Below, piece by piece: positions 51,239-61,339 of a stretch of DNA of 64,000 bases. Each line of letters begins with the position of its first letter. Within the stretch, counting starts at the first letter, position 1. The notes under the pieces are model-generated. The model saw only the letters and a list, made by a program, of their open reading frames with translations. It was not told the DNA's origin and searched no databases. Origin of the DNA: Agromyces terreus (GTDB taxonomy: Bacteria; Actinomycetota; Actinomycetes; Actinomycetales; Microbacteriaceae); the NCBI RefSeq assembly GCF_009749465.1, contig NZ_WBIS01000004.1, positions 124,001 to 188,000 of the forward strand. Reading direction: 5' to 3'. A program made the translations under genes and the position numbers.

Positions 51239-53733
51239 GCGCCCCGACGTCGGTATCCGCCCATCTCGATGCGCGCTTCAAAGACCATCGTGTGGTGGTG
51301 TGGCAGGACCCAGCACGTACATACGAGGCTGAGGTCGATGCCCAGGTGCCCGCGGGCGTGACGGTGCTTCGCGTCGAGAATGATGAGTTCGCGATCAAGC
51401 ATCGGGTGCTTCGCAGTGAACCGGACGCGAGCTTCCTCATCTATCGCGGCGGCTTGCCAGCGCAGGGCACCAGCAATTGGCTGCTAGATCTGGAACTCGC
51501 GTTTGGTGTCTTCACCGCTGATCGGGGCGCGCTACTTCGCGCAGACCTGGGACTTACGGCTCCTGGCGCCGATGAACTGATCGCCGCTCACGAAGGCCTC
51601 TTCAGCAATGCGAAGTTGACCACGAAACTCAGGGCCTTGCTCAGCCCCGGCGATGACCTCTCCCGCATTCAAGCGAAGATGTGCGCGGCCGTGGTCGGTC
51701 AGAAGGAGCACAGCTTCTCAGAGCTGACGCGAACTCTCCTCATTCAGCAGGCCGCCGGCGACTCCGCCGGATACGATGCACTCGCCAAACAGGGCCTCAC
51801 TGACTTCTACTGGGCCGGTGCTTCAAGGATCTACGGGTACGAGTCGGACGCCCCTTCGGTGGCCGGCTTCGTGCTGTGGATGTTCAAGCAAGCGCGCGAC
51901 GGATTCGCCACCACGGTGTCAAACAAGGCCCGCAACCTCGAGATCGACTTCCGCAGCTTCCGCAACGACCGGCAGAGTGTGAAGGCACTGAAGACGCTGG
52001 CGCGTCAGGCACAGGTCGACCTGGACTACGTCGATCACGCCACCGACGCTCCGCTCGCCGAGCTCGTCACCACCGATATCTTCGACGCGGGCGAGCGGGC
52101 GATCATCCGCCGCTTGATCGAGGGAATCGCGACACAGACTCTGGCGCCGCGTGACATCGCCGAGACGATCCGTGCTCGCCGCCGTGACAGCGTGTGGTTC
52201 GACGACTATGCAACTCTCTACGCGGCGCTTGGCGCAGCATCCGAACTCCTCCCAGCAATCCGCTCGGCGCGCGTCGATCTATCGGGGTTTGATGAAGGAT
52301 TCACCCGTTACCGCGACGATCTGTTCCGAATCGACCAGTTGTACCGGCAGTACACGCTCGCGTCGAAGACCGCGGAGTTCACACAACCGCTAGAAGCGCT
52401 GACTGAGCAGATCGAGAACGCCTATGTCACCGACTTCCTTGCGAAGCTCGGGATCTCGTGGCAGCAGCAGCTCGACCAGGTTGCGAAGTGGCGGACGCTC
52501 GCGATCACCTCGCAGAGTTCCTTCTACGAGCACCACGTCGCGCCCCTCATGCGGGGCGGGCGCAAGAAGGCCGTCGTGATCATCTCAGACGCGCTGCGGT
52601 ACGAGGTCGCCGAGGAGCTCGCGTCGAGGATCCGTGGCGAGAACAAGTACGAGGCCCGGATCGAGGCGATGCTCGGTAATCTGCCGAGCTACACGCAACT
52701 TGGGATGGCCTCGTTGCTTCCGCACAAGACGCTCGCACACTCCGCTGACGGCGACCCGGTGCTCGTCGACGGGCAGGCCTCAAACGGAACCGCGAATCGC
52801 TCCAAGATCCTCGCCGCGGTCGGCGGGACTGCGATCCAGGCCACGGACTTCGTGAAGATGAAGCCGGCTGAGCGCCGTGACCTCTACGCGTCGCATCAGG
52901 TGCTGTACGTGTATCACGACACGATCGACGCGACAGGCGACAAGGCCGTGTCGGAACACCGGACATTCAAGGCAGCCGCGGACGCGATCGACGAGGTCAT
53001 CGACATCGTGAAGAAGCTGACGAGCGCGAACGCGACGAACATCTTCGTCACGGCCGATCACGGCTTCCTGTACCAGGAGTCGAAGCTCGCACCGCAGTTC
53101 AACCTCACCGTGAAGCCGCAAGGCGACCAGATTGTGGTCGAAAACCGCCGGTACGTCCTCGGTCGTGGGTTGAAGGAGGACGCCGCGTTCCGGCTGTTCC
53201 TGCCCGAAGAGATCGGACTGTCGAGCGATCTTGAGGTGCAGATTCCAAACTCGATCTGCCGGATCGTGAAGCCAGGTGCGGGATTCCAATTCGTCCACGG
53301 CGGAGCGTCACTGCAGGAGATCGTGGTGCCGGTCATCTCGATCAATAAGGGTCGCTCCAACACCGTGGAGTCGGTCAACGTCGACATCCATCCCGAGTCC
53401 GACAAGATCACCACCGGTCAAGTCGTGGTCAAGCTCTATCAACAATCCGAGGTCACCGATCAGCGCGTGGCACGCAGGCTCCGCGCCGGCCTCTACTTCG
53501 GCGCCCAACTGATCTCCAACGAGCCCGAGATGCTCTTCGACGCCGAGAGCACGGAGGGGCGCGATAGATTCCAGAGTGTGCGTCTGCTCCTGAGCAAGGA
53601 CGCCGATGCGGCCAACAACCAGAGCGTGGAGTTCAGGCTTTCGGAGCCGATCGGCGAGACCGGCGAGTGGAAGAAGTACAAGAGCGTGCCGTACACGCTC
53701 AAGCGCTCCTTCTCCACGGACTTCGACTTCTAA
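51235..53733 (+). CDS. pglZ: BREX-1 alkaline-phosphatase-like protein PglZ (type A)
   Basis: An 832-residue PglZ. The phosphatase-like core has VVIISDALRYEVAEEL (about residues 446-461, metal-binding Asp) and ATNIFVTADHGFLYQE (about 600-615, metal-binding Asp/His). PglZ is the signature protein of all BREX systems and behaves as a metal-dependent nuclease or phosphodiesterase in studied cases. The GTG start overlaps the pglX stop. Confidence 0.95.
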   Translation: MSAPTSVSAHLDARFKDHRVVVWQDPARTYEAEVDAQVPAGVTVLRVENDEFAIKHRVLRSEPDASFLIYRGGLPAQGTSNWLLDLELAFGVFTADRGALLRADLGLTAPGADELIAAHEGLFSNAKLTTKLRALLSPGDDLSRIQAKMCAAVVGQKEHSFSELTRTLLIQQAAGDSAGYDALAKQGLTDFYWAGASRIYGYESDAPSVAGFVLWMFKQARDGFATTVSNKARNLEIDFRSFRNDRQSVKALKTLARQAQVDLDYVDHATDAPLAELVTTDIFDAGERAIIRRLIEGIATQTLAPRDIAETIRARRRDSVWFDDYATLYAALGAASELLPAIRSARVDLSGFDEGFTRYRDDLFRIDQLYRQYTLASKTAEFTQPLEALTEQIENAYVTDFLAKLGISWQQQLDQVAKWRTLAITSQSSFYEHHVAPLMRGGRKKAVVIISDALRYEVAEELASRIRGENKYEARIEAMLGNLPSYTQLGMASLLPHKTLAHSADGDPVLVDGQASNGTANRSKILAAVGGTAIQATDFVKMKPAERRDLYASHQVLYVYHDTIDATGDKAVSEHRTFKAAADAIDEVIDIVKKLTSANATNIFVTADHGFLYQESKLAPQFNLTVKPQGDQIVVENRRYVLGRGLKEDAAFRLFLPEEIGLSSDLEVQIPNSICRIVKPGAGFQFVHGGASLQEIVVPVISINKGRSNTVESVNVDIHPESDKITTGQVVVKLYQQSEVTDQRVARRLRAGLYFGAQLISNEPEMLFDAESTEGRDRFQSVRLLLSKDADAANNQSVEFRLSEPIGETGEWKKYKSVPYTLKRSFSTDFDF

Positions 53734-53742
53734 GGAGCAAAG

Positions 53743-55887
53743 TTGAGCGACAGCATCGACCTCACCCAGGTTGCGTCCTTGGAGGAGGACTTCGACCCCG
53801 GTACGTCCTCGGGCGGTGAGCCGAGCGATCTGGATCGAAAGATCAACGAGCACTTCGCCGGGGCGGTTGTCCGAAAGGACCTCGTCAAGACGGTCAAGGG
53901 CAACGCCATCGTGCCTTCGTACGTGCTGGAGTACCTGCTCGGCCAGTACGCGGCATCCGACGACGAAGCCACCATTCAGGCGGGCATCGACAAGGTGCGC
54001 GACATCCTCGCGCAGCACTACGTGCACCGCAACGAGTCAGAGCTCGTCAAGTCGAAGATCAAAGAGCGCGGACGCTACCGCGTCATCGACAAGGTCAGCG
54101 TGACCCTGAACGAGAAGGACGACGTCTACCAGGCCACCTTCGCGAACCTCGGTATCAGCAACGTTGTCGTGGACTCCGCTACCGTCAACGCCCACCAGAA
54201 GCTGCTCGTAGGCGGAGTTTGGTGCCTTTGCGACGTCGAGTACTTCCACACCGAAGATGCTCGGGTCTCGCCGTGGATTCTCGGCTCGTTGAAGCCGATC
54301 CAGATGTCGAACTTCGACTACGCCGGATACCTCGACGCGCGCGCGAAGTTCACGACCGACGAGTGGATCGACCTCCTCATCCAGTCGATCGGGTTCGACC
54401 CAGACAAGTTCGGCCGACGCGCCAAGCTGCTGCAGCTCGTGCGCCTGATCCCGTTCGTGGAGCGCAACTACAACCTCGTCGAGCTCGGCCCTAAGGGCAC
54501 CGGTAAGTCGCACATCTACTCGGAGTTCTCACCGCACGGCATGCTCATCTCGGGCGGCGAAGTCACCGTGCCGAAGCTGTTCGTGAACAACGCGAACGGG
54601 CGTCTTGGCCTCGTCGGGTATTGGGACGTCGTGGCGTTCGATGAGTTCGCGGGGAAGAAGAAGCGCACCGATAAGGCGCTCGTCGACATCATGAAGAACT
54701 ACATGGCGAACAAGTCGTTCTCCCGTGGTGTCGAGACTCTCGGCGCCGAGGCATCCATGGTGTTCGTCGGCAACACGTCCCACACCGTTCCGTACATGCT
54801 CAAGCACTCCGACCTGTTCGACGAGCTGCCCGAGAGCTACCATGACCCGGCTTACCTCGATCGTTTGCACTTCTACATTCCCGGTTGGGAGGTCGACACC
54901 ATCCGCAATGAGATGTTCTCGAGCGGGTACGGATTCGTCGTCGACTACATCGCCGAAGTGCTCAAGTCGATGCGCAACCTCGACTACTCCGACCGCTACC
55001 AGCAGCACTTCACCCTCGGGTCGGACATCTCCACTCGTGACCGGGACGGGATCCACAAGACCTTCTCCGGACTGATGAAGCTACTGTTCCCACACGAGCA
55101 GGCCACCCGCGAGGAGATCAAAGAGATCCTGCGGTTCGCGATCGAGGGACGCAAGCGCGTCAAGGACCAGATTCTGAGGATCGATTCGACGATGGCCGCG
55201 GTGAACTTCGGCTACGACGCCGTCGGTGGTGGGTGGTCGACGGTGACGACGCTTGAAGAGGACGAGTACCCGGCGCACTACCATCGCGGCCGTCCTCCCG
55301 CCCCTGCAGGCGAAGCATCAGCCGATACTGCGATGCCGACGACTTCGACCGCGGCATCGGCGTCCGTGCTGGCACCCACAGCAGCTGAGGCGGAACTGTT
55401 TCAAGGACAGCGGGACTTCGTCGAGAACCAGCGAGGCATCTCCTACGAGGCGTTGCTCATGCCGTACCTCCGCGGGGCAGCCGAGATTGAACTGCACGAC
55501 CCATACATCCGCCTGGGGCACCAAGGCCGCAATCTCGTCGAGCTGCTCGCGCTCATCGCCACGGCCAAAGACCCGGCAGACGAGGTGACCGTCAACGTGT
55601 TCACCGTGCTCCACGACGATCCCGACTACCAACCGAAGCAACTGCAGATGCTCAGCGACATCGTGCAGGGCGCCGCTCAGCAGGGTGTGAAGGTCAACAT
55701 GGCGAAGGATCCCGGTGGCCACGATCGGTGGATCCGAACCGACACCGGATGGCGGATCAACCTCGGCCGCGGCCTCGACATCTTCCAGAAGTCCGAAGGA
55801 GGCTGGTTCGACTTCGGCACGAGCCGTCAGGAGTTCCGTCAGGTTCGGGCGTTCGGGATCACGTACATGCGGGACACGTCAGACTGA
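53743..55887 (+). CDS. brxL: BrxL AAA+ protein with MITD1-type C-terminal domain
   Basis: A 714-residue protein, TTG start with AAGGAG upstream. Residues 25-500 match BrxL well: DLDRKINEHFAGAVVRKDLVK, the AAA+ Walker A GPKGTGKSH (about 247-255), DVVAFDEFAGKK (about 298-309) and the second-region FSGLMKLLFP. The usual BrxL C-terminus is a Lon-like fold. Here it seems replaced, after an Ala/Pro linker, by a domain (about residues 560-710) with IELHDPYIRLGHQGRNL, HDRWIRTDTGWRINLGRGLDIFQ and a closing beta segment. That is the pattern of the MITD1 C-terminal, PLD-like membrane-binding domain. The stop overlaps the next gene. Confidence 0.9.
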   Translation: MSDSIDLTQVASLEEDFDPGTSSGGEPSDLDRKINEHFAGAVVRKDLVKTVKGNAIVPSYVLEYLLGQYAASDDEATIQAGIDKVRDILAQHYVHRNESELVKSKIKERGRYRVIDKVSVTLNEKDDVYQATFANLGISNVVVDSATVNAHQKLLVGGVWCLCDVEYFHTEDARVSPWILGSLKPIQMSNFDYAGYLDARAKFTTDEWIDLLIQSIGFDPDKFGRRAKLLQLVRLIPFVERNYNLVELGPKGTGKSHIYSEFSPHGMLISGGEVTVPKLFVNNANGRLGLVGYWDVVAFDEFAGKKKRTDKALVDIMKNYMANKSFSRGVETLGAEASMVFVGNTSHTVPYMLKHSDLFDELPESYHDPAYLDRLHFYIPGWEVDTIRNEMFSSGYGFVVDYIAEVLKSMRNLDYSDRYQQHFTLGSDISTRDRDGIHKTFSGLMKLLFPHEQATREEIKEILRFAIEGRKRVKDQILRIDSTMAAVNFGYDAVGGGWSTVTTLEEDEYPAHYHRGRPPAPAGEASADTAMPTTSTAASASVLAPTAAEAELFQGQRDFVENQRGISYEALLMPYLRGAAEIELHDPYIRLGHQGRNLVELLALIATAKDPADEVTVNVFTVLHDDPDYQPKQLQMLSDIVQGAAQQGVKVNMAKDPGGHDRWIRTDTGWRINLGRGLDIFQKSEGGWFDFGTSRQEFRQVRAFGITYMRDTSD

Positions 55888-58800
55888 TGTCGGCCAACGC
55901 CGAGGAGGAGAGCCCCGATCTCTCTGAAGCGATCGCGCATGCCATCCAGTCGGGGTCAGACGAGCTGGCTCGGCTCGAGGGCATCGTCGATGAGGCGAGC
56001 TCCCGATTGCTCGGCGCCTGGAACGCCCTCTCTTTCTCGACCCCAAGCGCCACGAAGACTGGGGATGGTTTCTTCACGCTCCTTGACGGTGTCGTGGGCG
56101 ACCTCAAGGATCGTCTTGCCGAACGTCGTGGCGCTGGCTCGACCTTCAACCTCGTCTTCTTCGGACGCACGGGAGCCGGCAAGAGCACGCTCCTCTCTGC
56201 GTTGGGCGGACTCGATGGTGAGCTCGTGTCCGACGGCAGGAGCGATTTCACGACCGACGTACGCTCCCTCGACTGGAATGGATGCCGCCTCTACGACACC
56301 CCCGGCATCAACGGCTGGGGCCGGACGCAATCCCGCACCAGCCTCGAGAACACAGCTCGCGAGGCTGTTCAGGTTGCGGACATCGTGCTGCTCTGCTTCG
56401 ACAGTCAGGGACCCCAAGCGTCAGAGTTCGCGAAGGTCGCCGACTGGGTACGGGCGTATGGCAAGCCCGCAATCGCGGTGCTCAACATGCGGAACACCCT
56501 CTGGCGGCATCCCGCCCGCACACCGAAGATCGGGCACCGCACACAACTATCCGCCACCGCACGACAGCACACCGACACGATCACAAGCGAACTGGAGGCC
56601 ATCGGCCTCCCCGGCGTTCCCGTTGTGGCGCTGAACTCCAGTCGGGCGCTCATGGCGCGCGCCAAGCTGCCATTCCTCGGCACCGGGGCAACGGAGCTAA
56701 CGTTGAATCGCTCGGCGTACGGGATCGACCACTTGGAGCAATGGTCGAACCTTCCTGCCCTGGAGGAGCTGATATCGGCGTGCATCCTCGAAGGCGCCGG
56801 AGATCTCCGCCTCGTTGCGTTGCGCGAAGGCTTCCGAGCGCGGCTATTGGAACTGGCCGACGAAGTCGATCGGATCTCCGCGCATGAGTTGCAGCGTGCT
56901 GAAGTCTTCGAAGCAACGATCTCTGCCTGGTTGAGCAACCTCGGGTATCCCGAACCTCCAACTTCCGGCACCGACCCGCTCAGACAGCTCGAGGCAGCAA
57001 GGGGTGAGCCATTCACCGCGCCCGTGCTCGGGCAGCTCGAAGGCCACGTCAGGCAGCTTCTGAAATCACACCTCTACCGCCTGCGAAAGCAATCGCTTCG
57101 GGAAGCCGCAACGCTCATCCTTGATGCATTCGGCGACAACCGCACGGTGAAAGACAACGAGTTCGAGAGCGCGGTCTTAGATGATCGCGCCCTCACCTCG
57201 GTGCTGAACGACGTTGCGAGCCGTGCCAATGAGTTTCTTTCAACCAACCTCGGTATCGCGGCACGGGATGCACAGATCAACATCGATCTCATCGAGCGGA
57301 CCACGGTAGCCGTCAGAGGTAGTGCCGGCCGCGGACACCGCTTCGGTGCCAACATCCTGCGCGGTCTTGGTCTCTTGTCCGGCGCCGCAAGCGCTGCCTT
57401 GGGCATCTTGGCTGTAACCAACTTCTGGAATCCTGCCGGTTGGGTGGCAGGACTAATCGTGGTTGGCACGGGCGTCCTGAGCGCCGTGACTGGCTTCTTC
57501 GGTCGGAAGGCACGCAAGGCAGCCGAGTCCAGGCGCGTCACGGCACGAGCAAGCGCCATTGCAGCGGCACGCGGAGTGGTCAACTCCTACTACGACTCGT
57601 GCGAGTCAGAGCAACTCGCGCGGCTCTTGTCGGCATGCAGAGAGAGTGCGGCAGCGGAGCTTGACGCGCTCATTCGGGATGCGCATCACCGACGCGTCGG
57701 CTGTGCAACACTGCGGGCCGAAGCGGAATGGCTTAGGTATCAGGCAACTGAACAACCTGTCGCGAACAGCGCCGCCGACATCATTCGTCGCGCCACTGAT
57801 CGCATGATCACTCGCCATCGCGGATGGGATCCACCAAGTCTCGACGCGCTCCTCCTCGGCGAAGACTGGTTGCTGCCTGAGGACGGAGACTCGACGCCCG
57901 ATCAATACTCCGACCAGGACCGCGACCGGTATCAGCTTGTCGCAGCACGCGACCGATCACAGTTCGTCAGCTTTCTTCGTGATGCCTCCCTGTTGAGCCA
58001 AGCGGAGGAGGTCGAAGCATGGTTTGATCGAGCGCTCTCGGCAGGCGCGCTGGATGAGAGCGAGCGTGCAGAACTTGTTACTGCCAGGACGCTTCTTCGC
58101 GAAGCGCCGCATGTCGTGGCGCTCGGAGACTACAGCTCTGGGAAGTCCAGCCTGATCAAGCGCCTTCTCGCTGAGGCAGGTGTCACGACACCCTCGGGGT
58201 TGCACGTTGCCGGGGGCGCAGCGACCGACGCTGCGAGCTCGTATCCAGTCGGATCCCTGATCCTCGTGGACGTCCCTGGGCTTCAGAGCGGACGACTGGG
58301 CCACGACGATGCGGCCGTCGAAGCATCGAGGAACGCGGCCCTTCTCATCGTCGTCCTCCATGTCAACTTGCTCATCGGTGACAGTACGCCCTTGGAGCGG
58401 ATGCTCCTCGGCGACGAGTGGAGGATTGGGAAGGCTGCTCGAACGGTCTACGTCATCGGACGGAGCGATGAGGTCGGCTCCGACCCCCAGCACGCGTCGC
58501 GCGAGTTCCTTGGACGAACACGCAGGAAGGTCGAAGAGCTGCGGAGCATTCTTCGATCGAAGGGGATCAGTGCCGAGCAGGCGATCGTGTTGCCGCTGTC
58601 TGCCGACCCATATGGGTTGGTCGGAGACCGCAACCCCGTTACCGCCACGGACTACCCGTCGGAGGCTCGACTATGGGACGGTGTGGCAGCGCTGGCTGGC
58701 CCGCTCCTCACGATCGAGGCAGAAACAAGGGCCGGACTATCGGCGGCGGCAGCGCTGGATCGCGGTCGCTCGTCAGTGATGTCGATCGTTCATCGCCTGA

Positions 58801-59696
58801 GGGCGCAGGTCGCAGAGACTGAACAGGCGGTTGCGATCGCCATGCGACTTGGCCAACTTGCGGAGACGTCTCTGGCGGAGCTCCGTCTTCTGACACGCTC
58901 CACCGAACGCCGGATCCGAAGCGCCGTCGAAGAGCATGCGCGTGAGATGGTGGAGGAAGCCGTCGGAGCCGCGCCGTCCGAGGTGACCTCTGTTACGAAG
59001 CGCCTCCAGACCTGGTGGGACGACCCCAGACTTGAGAGTGCGCTCCATTCCCAGCAATCGATCATCGAGCGCGACCTCGACGACTGGTGGAGACGACACT
59101 CCTCGGAGTTGGACAGAGAGTTGCGTCGAATCGACTTCACGATCGATCCCTCTGGCCTTCCCGTCGCCGATGACGGCAGGGGAGCCGCCTTTGGCGAGGG
59201 GATCGGTGCGGCCGCCAGAGTCGTGCACGGTGCTCACCAAGTCGGCCGCGCTCTGGGAAACCGAGATGCGGTCTACGCAATCGGCAAGGCAATGCAGTTC
59301 AAATTCAAGCCTTGGGGAGCTGTGAAACTCGGGGCGAAGGTCGGTAAGGCTGCGGCGATCTTGGGCGTCGTCGCAGTGGCATTCGACATCGTCGAGTTCG
59401 TGAACGATCAGGTCCAGCAAGAGCGACGAGAGCGGGCGCGGACAACGGCAGCGGAACACGTTCGTTCCACCGCCGAGGTCGTGATCGACGACCTTCTCGC
59501 CGATCCGGATGGGCCGATCAACTATCTCCGACAGTGCGATGCGCAGTTCATGGATGAGCTCGCCCGACTCCGGAGCGAGACAGCGCTTCAACGGGAACAC
59601 GCTCACGCACTCGCGCAGAGCATCAACCAGCTCGACCTACTTCAGGCAGCTGGTGCCGAATTGGCTGTTGGGAAGAAGGAGAGGACTGTCGCATGA
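55887..59696 (+). CDS. Dynamin-like protein with two GTPase domains
   Basis: A 1269-residue protein whose ATG overlaps the brxL stop (TGATG). GTPase 1: P-loop GRTGAGKST (about residues 92-100) and DTPGINGWG (about 137-145), with helical stalk segments after it. A hydrophobic hairpin follows at about 490-535 (LGLLSGAASAALGILAV and AGLIVVGTGVLSAVTGFF). GTPase 2: P-loop GDYSSGKSS (about 748-756), VDVPG (about 794) and a G4-like GRSDEVG (about 860). A further hydrophobic stretch lies near 1150-1172. Two head domains around a membrane hairpin resemble fused bacterial dynamin-like proteins. Membrane remodelling or sensing of phage entry is inferred. Coupling to brxL makes it part of the BREX transcript. 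Confidence 0.78.
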   Translation: MSANAEEESPDLSEAIAHAIQSGSDELARLEGIVDEASSRLLGAWNALSFSTPSATKTGDGFFTLLDGVVGDLKDRLAERRGAGSTFNLVFFGRTGAGKSTLLSALGGLDGELVSDGRSDFTTDVRSLDWNGCRLYDTPGINGWGRTQSRTSLENTAREAVQVADIVLLCFDSQGPQASEFAKVADWVRAYGKPAIAVLNMRNTLWRHPARTPKIGHRTQLSATARQHTDTITSELEAIGLPGVPVVALNSSRALMARAKLPFLGTGATELTLNRSAYGIDHLEQWSNLPALEELISACILEGAGDLRLVALREGFRARLLELADEVDRISAHELQRAEVFEATISAWLSNLGYPEPPTSGTDPLRQLEAARGEPFTAPVLGQLEGHVRQLLKSHLYRLRKQSLREAATLILDAFGDNRTVKDNEFESAVLDDRALTSVLNDVASRANEFLSTNLGIAARDAQINIDLIERTTVAVRGSAGRGHRFGANILRGLGLLSGAASAALGILAVTNFWNPAGWVAGLIVVGTGVLSAVTGFFGRKARKAAESRRVTARASAIAAARGVVNSYYDSCESEQLARLLSACRESAAAELDALIRDAHHRRVGCATLRAEAEWLRYQATEQPVANSAADIIRRATDRMITRHRGWDPPSLDALLLGEDWLLPEDGDSTPDQYSDQDRDRYQLVAARDRSQFVSFLRDASLLSQAEEVEAWFDRALSAGALDESERAELVTARTLLREAPHVVALGDYSSGKSSLIKRLLAEAGVTTPSGLHVAGGAATDAASSYPVGSLILVDVPGLQSGRLGHDDAAVEASRNAALLIVVLHVNLLIGDSTPLERMLLGDEWRIGKAARTVYVIGRSDEVGSDPQHASREFLGRTRRKVEELRSILRSKGISAEQAIVLPLSADPYGLVGDRNPVTATDYPSEARLWDGVAALAGPLLTIEAETRAGLSAAAALDRGRSSVMSIVHRLRAQVAETEQAVAIAMRLGQLAETSLAELRLLTRSTERRIRSAVEEHAREMVEEAVGAAPSEVTSVTKRLQTWWDDPRLESALHSQQSIIERDLDDWWRRHSSELDRELRRIDFTIDPSGLPVADDGRGAAFGEGIGAAARVVHGAHQVGRALGNRDAVYAIGKAMQFKFKPWGAVKLGAKVGKAAAILGVVAVAFDIVEFVNDQVQQERRERARTTAAEHVRSTAEVVIDDLLADPDGPINYLRQCDAQFMDELARLRSETALQREHAHALAQSINQLDLLQAAGAELAVGKKERTVA

Positions 59697-61339
59697 CCTC
59701 CATAACGACCGGACGACTGCGAGCATGGGTGGGCGAGGTCTCGGGAGATGCCGCCGTAAGCGAACTCGACGGGAGATGGGTCGAGTTCTCGCAGATCGAA
59801 ACCCCTGTTGCCACGCTGTTCGGCGCATTCGACACAGGCAAAAGTTCGATCTTGCGGCGCCTGCTCGTTGATGCCGGACAAGAAGTCCCGGACTGGGTGA
59901 CCATCAGCGCGCGGCACGAAACCTTCGACAACCACCTGGTCGAATTCTCTGGCGTTTCGATACGCGATACACCAGGGCTTTCGCCGCAGGGTGCAGACTT
60001 GCGTTCCCTTGAGAACTCACGGGTAGCCCGCGACAGTCTGGGGCTGACCGACGTCCTGCTGGTGACCCTGAACCCTCAGCTACCGACGGGCGAACGAGAC
60101 GAGCTTCTAGAGGTTCTCGCGGAAGATTGGCCGGCTGGCGGCGTCTGGTTCCTGATCTCGAGGGCGGATGAGGGCGGTGTCGATCCGACGCTGGACCCGA
60201 CGAGCTTCCTCGCGTGGGGGGAGCGAAAGCGCACGGAACTCCGAGAGTCCTTGCGACTCGACGACGCCGCCCCCATCCACGTGATCGTGCCCGACTACGG
60301 ACAACTCGGCGCGTTCGATCCGGAGCCGGAGCCCGGCACGTGGGATATGTCACGCGGATGGGATGGCATTGATCGTCTTCAAGCAGCGCTGAGTGAGCTC
60401 CGTGGCGCCAGTATGACCAGGTTCCGCGAGGCGGCAGAAGATCGTTACTGGCGCCGCGTGGTCGAGTCGGAAATTGGAGGCGTACGAAACGAGCTCGCGG
60501 ACCTGGTGACAGCTCGCGACACGGCAATGAGTTCCATCGAGAAGCGGGACGCGCTCCAGCGCCGGGTATACACGCTACGCGACGCGGCCCAGGCCTCAGT
60601 AGAGGGGACAACTGAAGCCGCAGTGCTTCGAATGATCTCCGCTCCCAGCATTGACGCGTCTGCGATCCAGAACGTCGTCGACCCTCTGCTTGAGGAATGG
60701 TGGGACGATCAGCAGGCCGAGATCGCCCGAATTCGGCAGGACACGCTTCGGACCTTTGACCACCAGCGTCAAGGACGCGCTTGGGCGACCTTCGAATCGC
60801 TCTACTCGACCGACGCACAGCCCGCTTCGGATGGCTCTCCGGCCAAGCAGATGTTCACCCCGCGTTTCGAGAAACTCGGCCGCAAGGCCGTAGAAGGATT
60901 GAAGGCTGCAGATGAGGTACGCGCGGCCAGCCGAAAGGTCAAGAAGCCCGCTGGGGCCGTTGCTGAAGCAGCCGACACCGCCAAGTCCGGGATGGACCTT
61001 GGTCAGTTCGCTGGAATCGGCGCCGCTGCGCTTCCATTCGTGATCGAGCTCGCCGGTGTCATCGAGGACGTGGTCCAGTCGAGCATCGACAAGGCGCACC
61101 AGCGCGCAAGGCGTCAGCAACTCGAGTCCGAAGTCACCCGCATCGCCAAGGATGCCGCCCGAAAGGCCATGAAGGAACTCTCCGTCGACCTAAGCCTGCT
61201 AACCGAGGACATCTCGGCGCAGACCATCGGAGAGCAGGAGTTGACAGCGCTTGAGAGCGCAGTCGAGTCGGCCACCGATGTGATAGCGCGTGGCGACGCG
61301 CTCCTTGGGCGGGCATCGACCCTGATCAGACTCAGATGA
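59693..61339 (+). CDS. Second dynamin-like GTPase, one GTPase domain
   Basis: A 548-residue protein whose ATG overlaps the previous stop (ATGA). The GTPase domain has P-loop GAFDTGKSS (about residues 43-51), DTPGLSPQG (about 92-100) and a G4-like SRADEGG (about 155-161). A helical stalk follows (about 230-400), then a hydrophobic segment (GIGAAALPFVIELAGVI, about 442-458) and a basic helical tail. The GxxDTGKSS and GxYSSGKSS loops suggest that it and the second domain of the upstream protein belong to one family, possibly forming a hetero-oligomer as paired bacterial dynamins do (inference). I know of no named system with this pair in a BREX operon. Confidence 0.75.
   Translation: MTSITTGRLRAWVGEVSGDAAVSELDGRWVEFSQIETPVATLFGAFDTGKSSILRRLLVDAGQEVPDWVTISARHETFDNHLVEFSGVSIRDTPGLSPQGADLRSLENSRVARDSLGLTDVLLVTLNPQLPTGERDELLEVLAEDWPAGGVWFLISRADEGGVDPTLDPTSFLAWGERKRTELRESLRLDDAAPIHVIVPDYGQLGAFDPEPEPGTWDMSRGWDGIDRLQAALSELRGASMTRFREAAEDRYWRRVVESEIGGVRNELADLVTARDTAMSSIEKRDALQRRVYTLRDAAQASVEGTTEAAVLRMISAPSIDASAIQNVVDPLLEEWWDDQQAEIARIRQDTLRTFDHQRQGRAWATFESLYSTDAQPASDGSPAKQMFTPRFEKLGRKAVEGLKAADEVRAASRKVKKPAGAVAEAADTAKSGMDLGQFAGIGAAALPFVIELAGVIEDVVQSSIDKAHQRARRQQLESEVTRIAKDAARKAMKELSVDLSLLTEDISAQTIGEQELTALESAVESATDVIARGDALLGRASTLIRLR

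Noticed and set aside
42976-55887. Considered DISARM or another PglZ system instead of BREX type I
   Set aside because: The full set and order DUF1819, DUF1788, BrxC ATPase, PglX, PglZ, BrxL is diagnostic of type I BREX; DISARM drm genes are absent.
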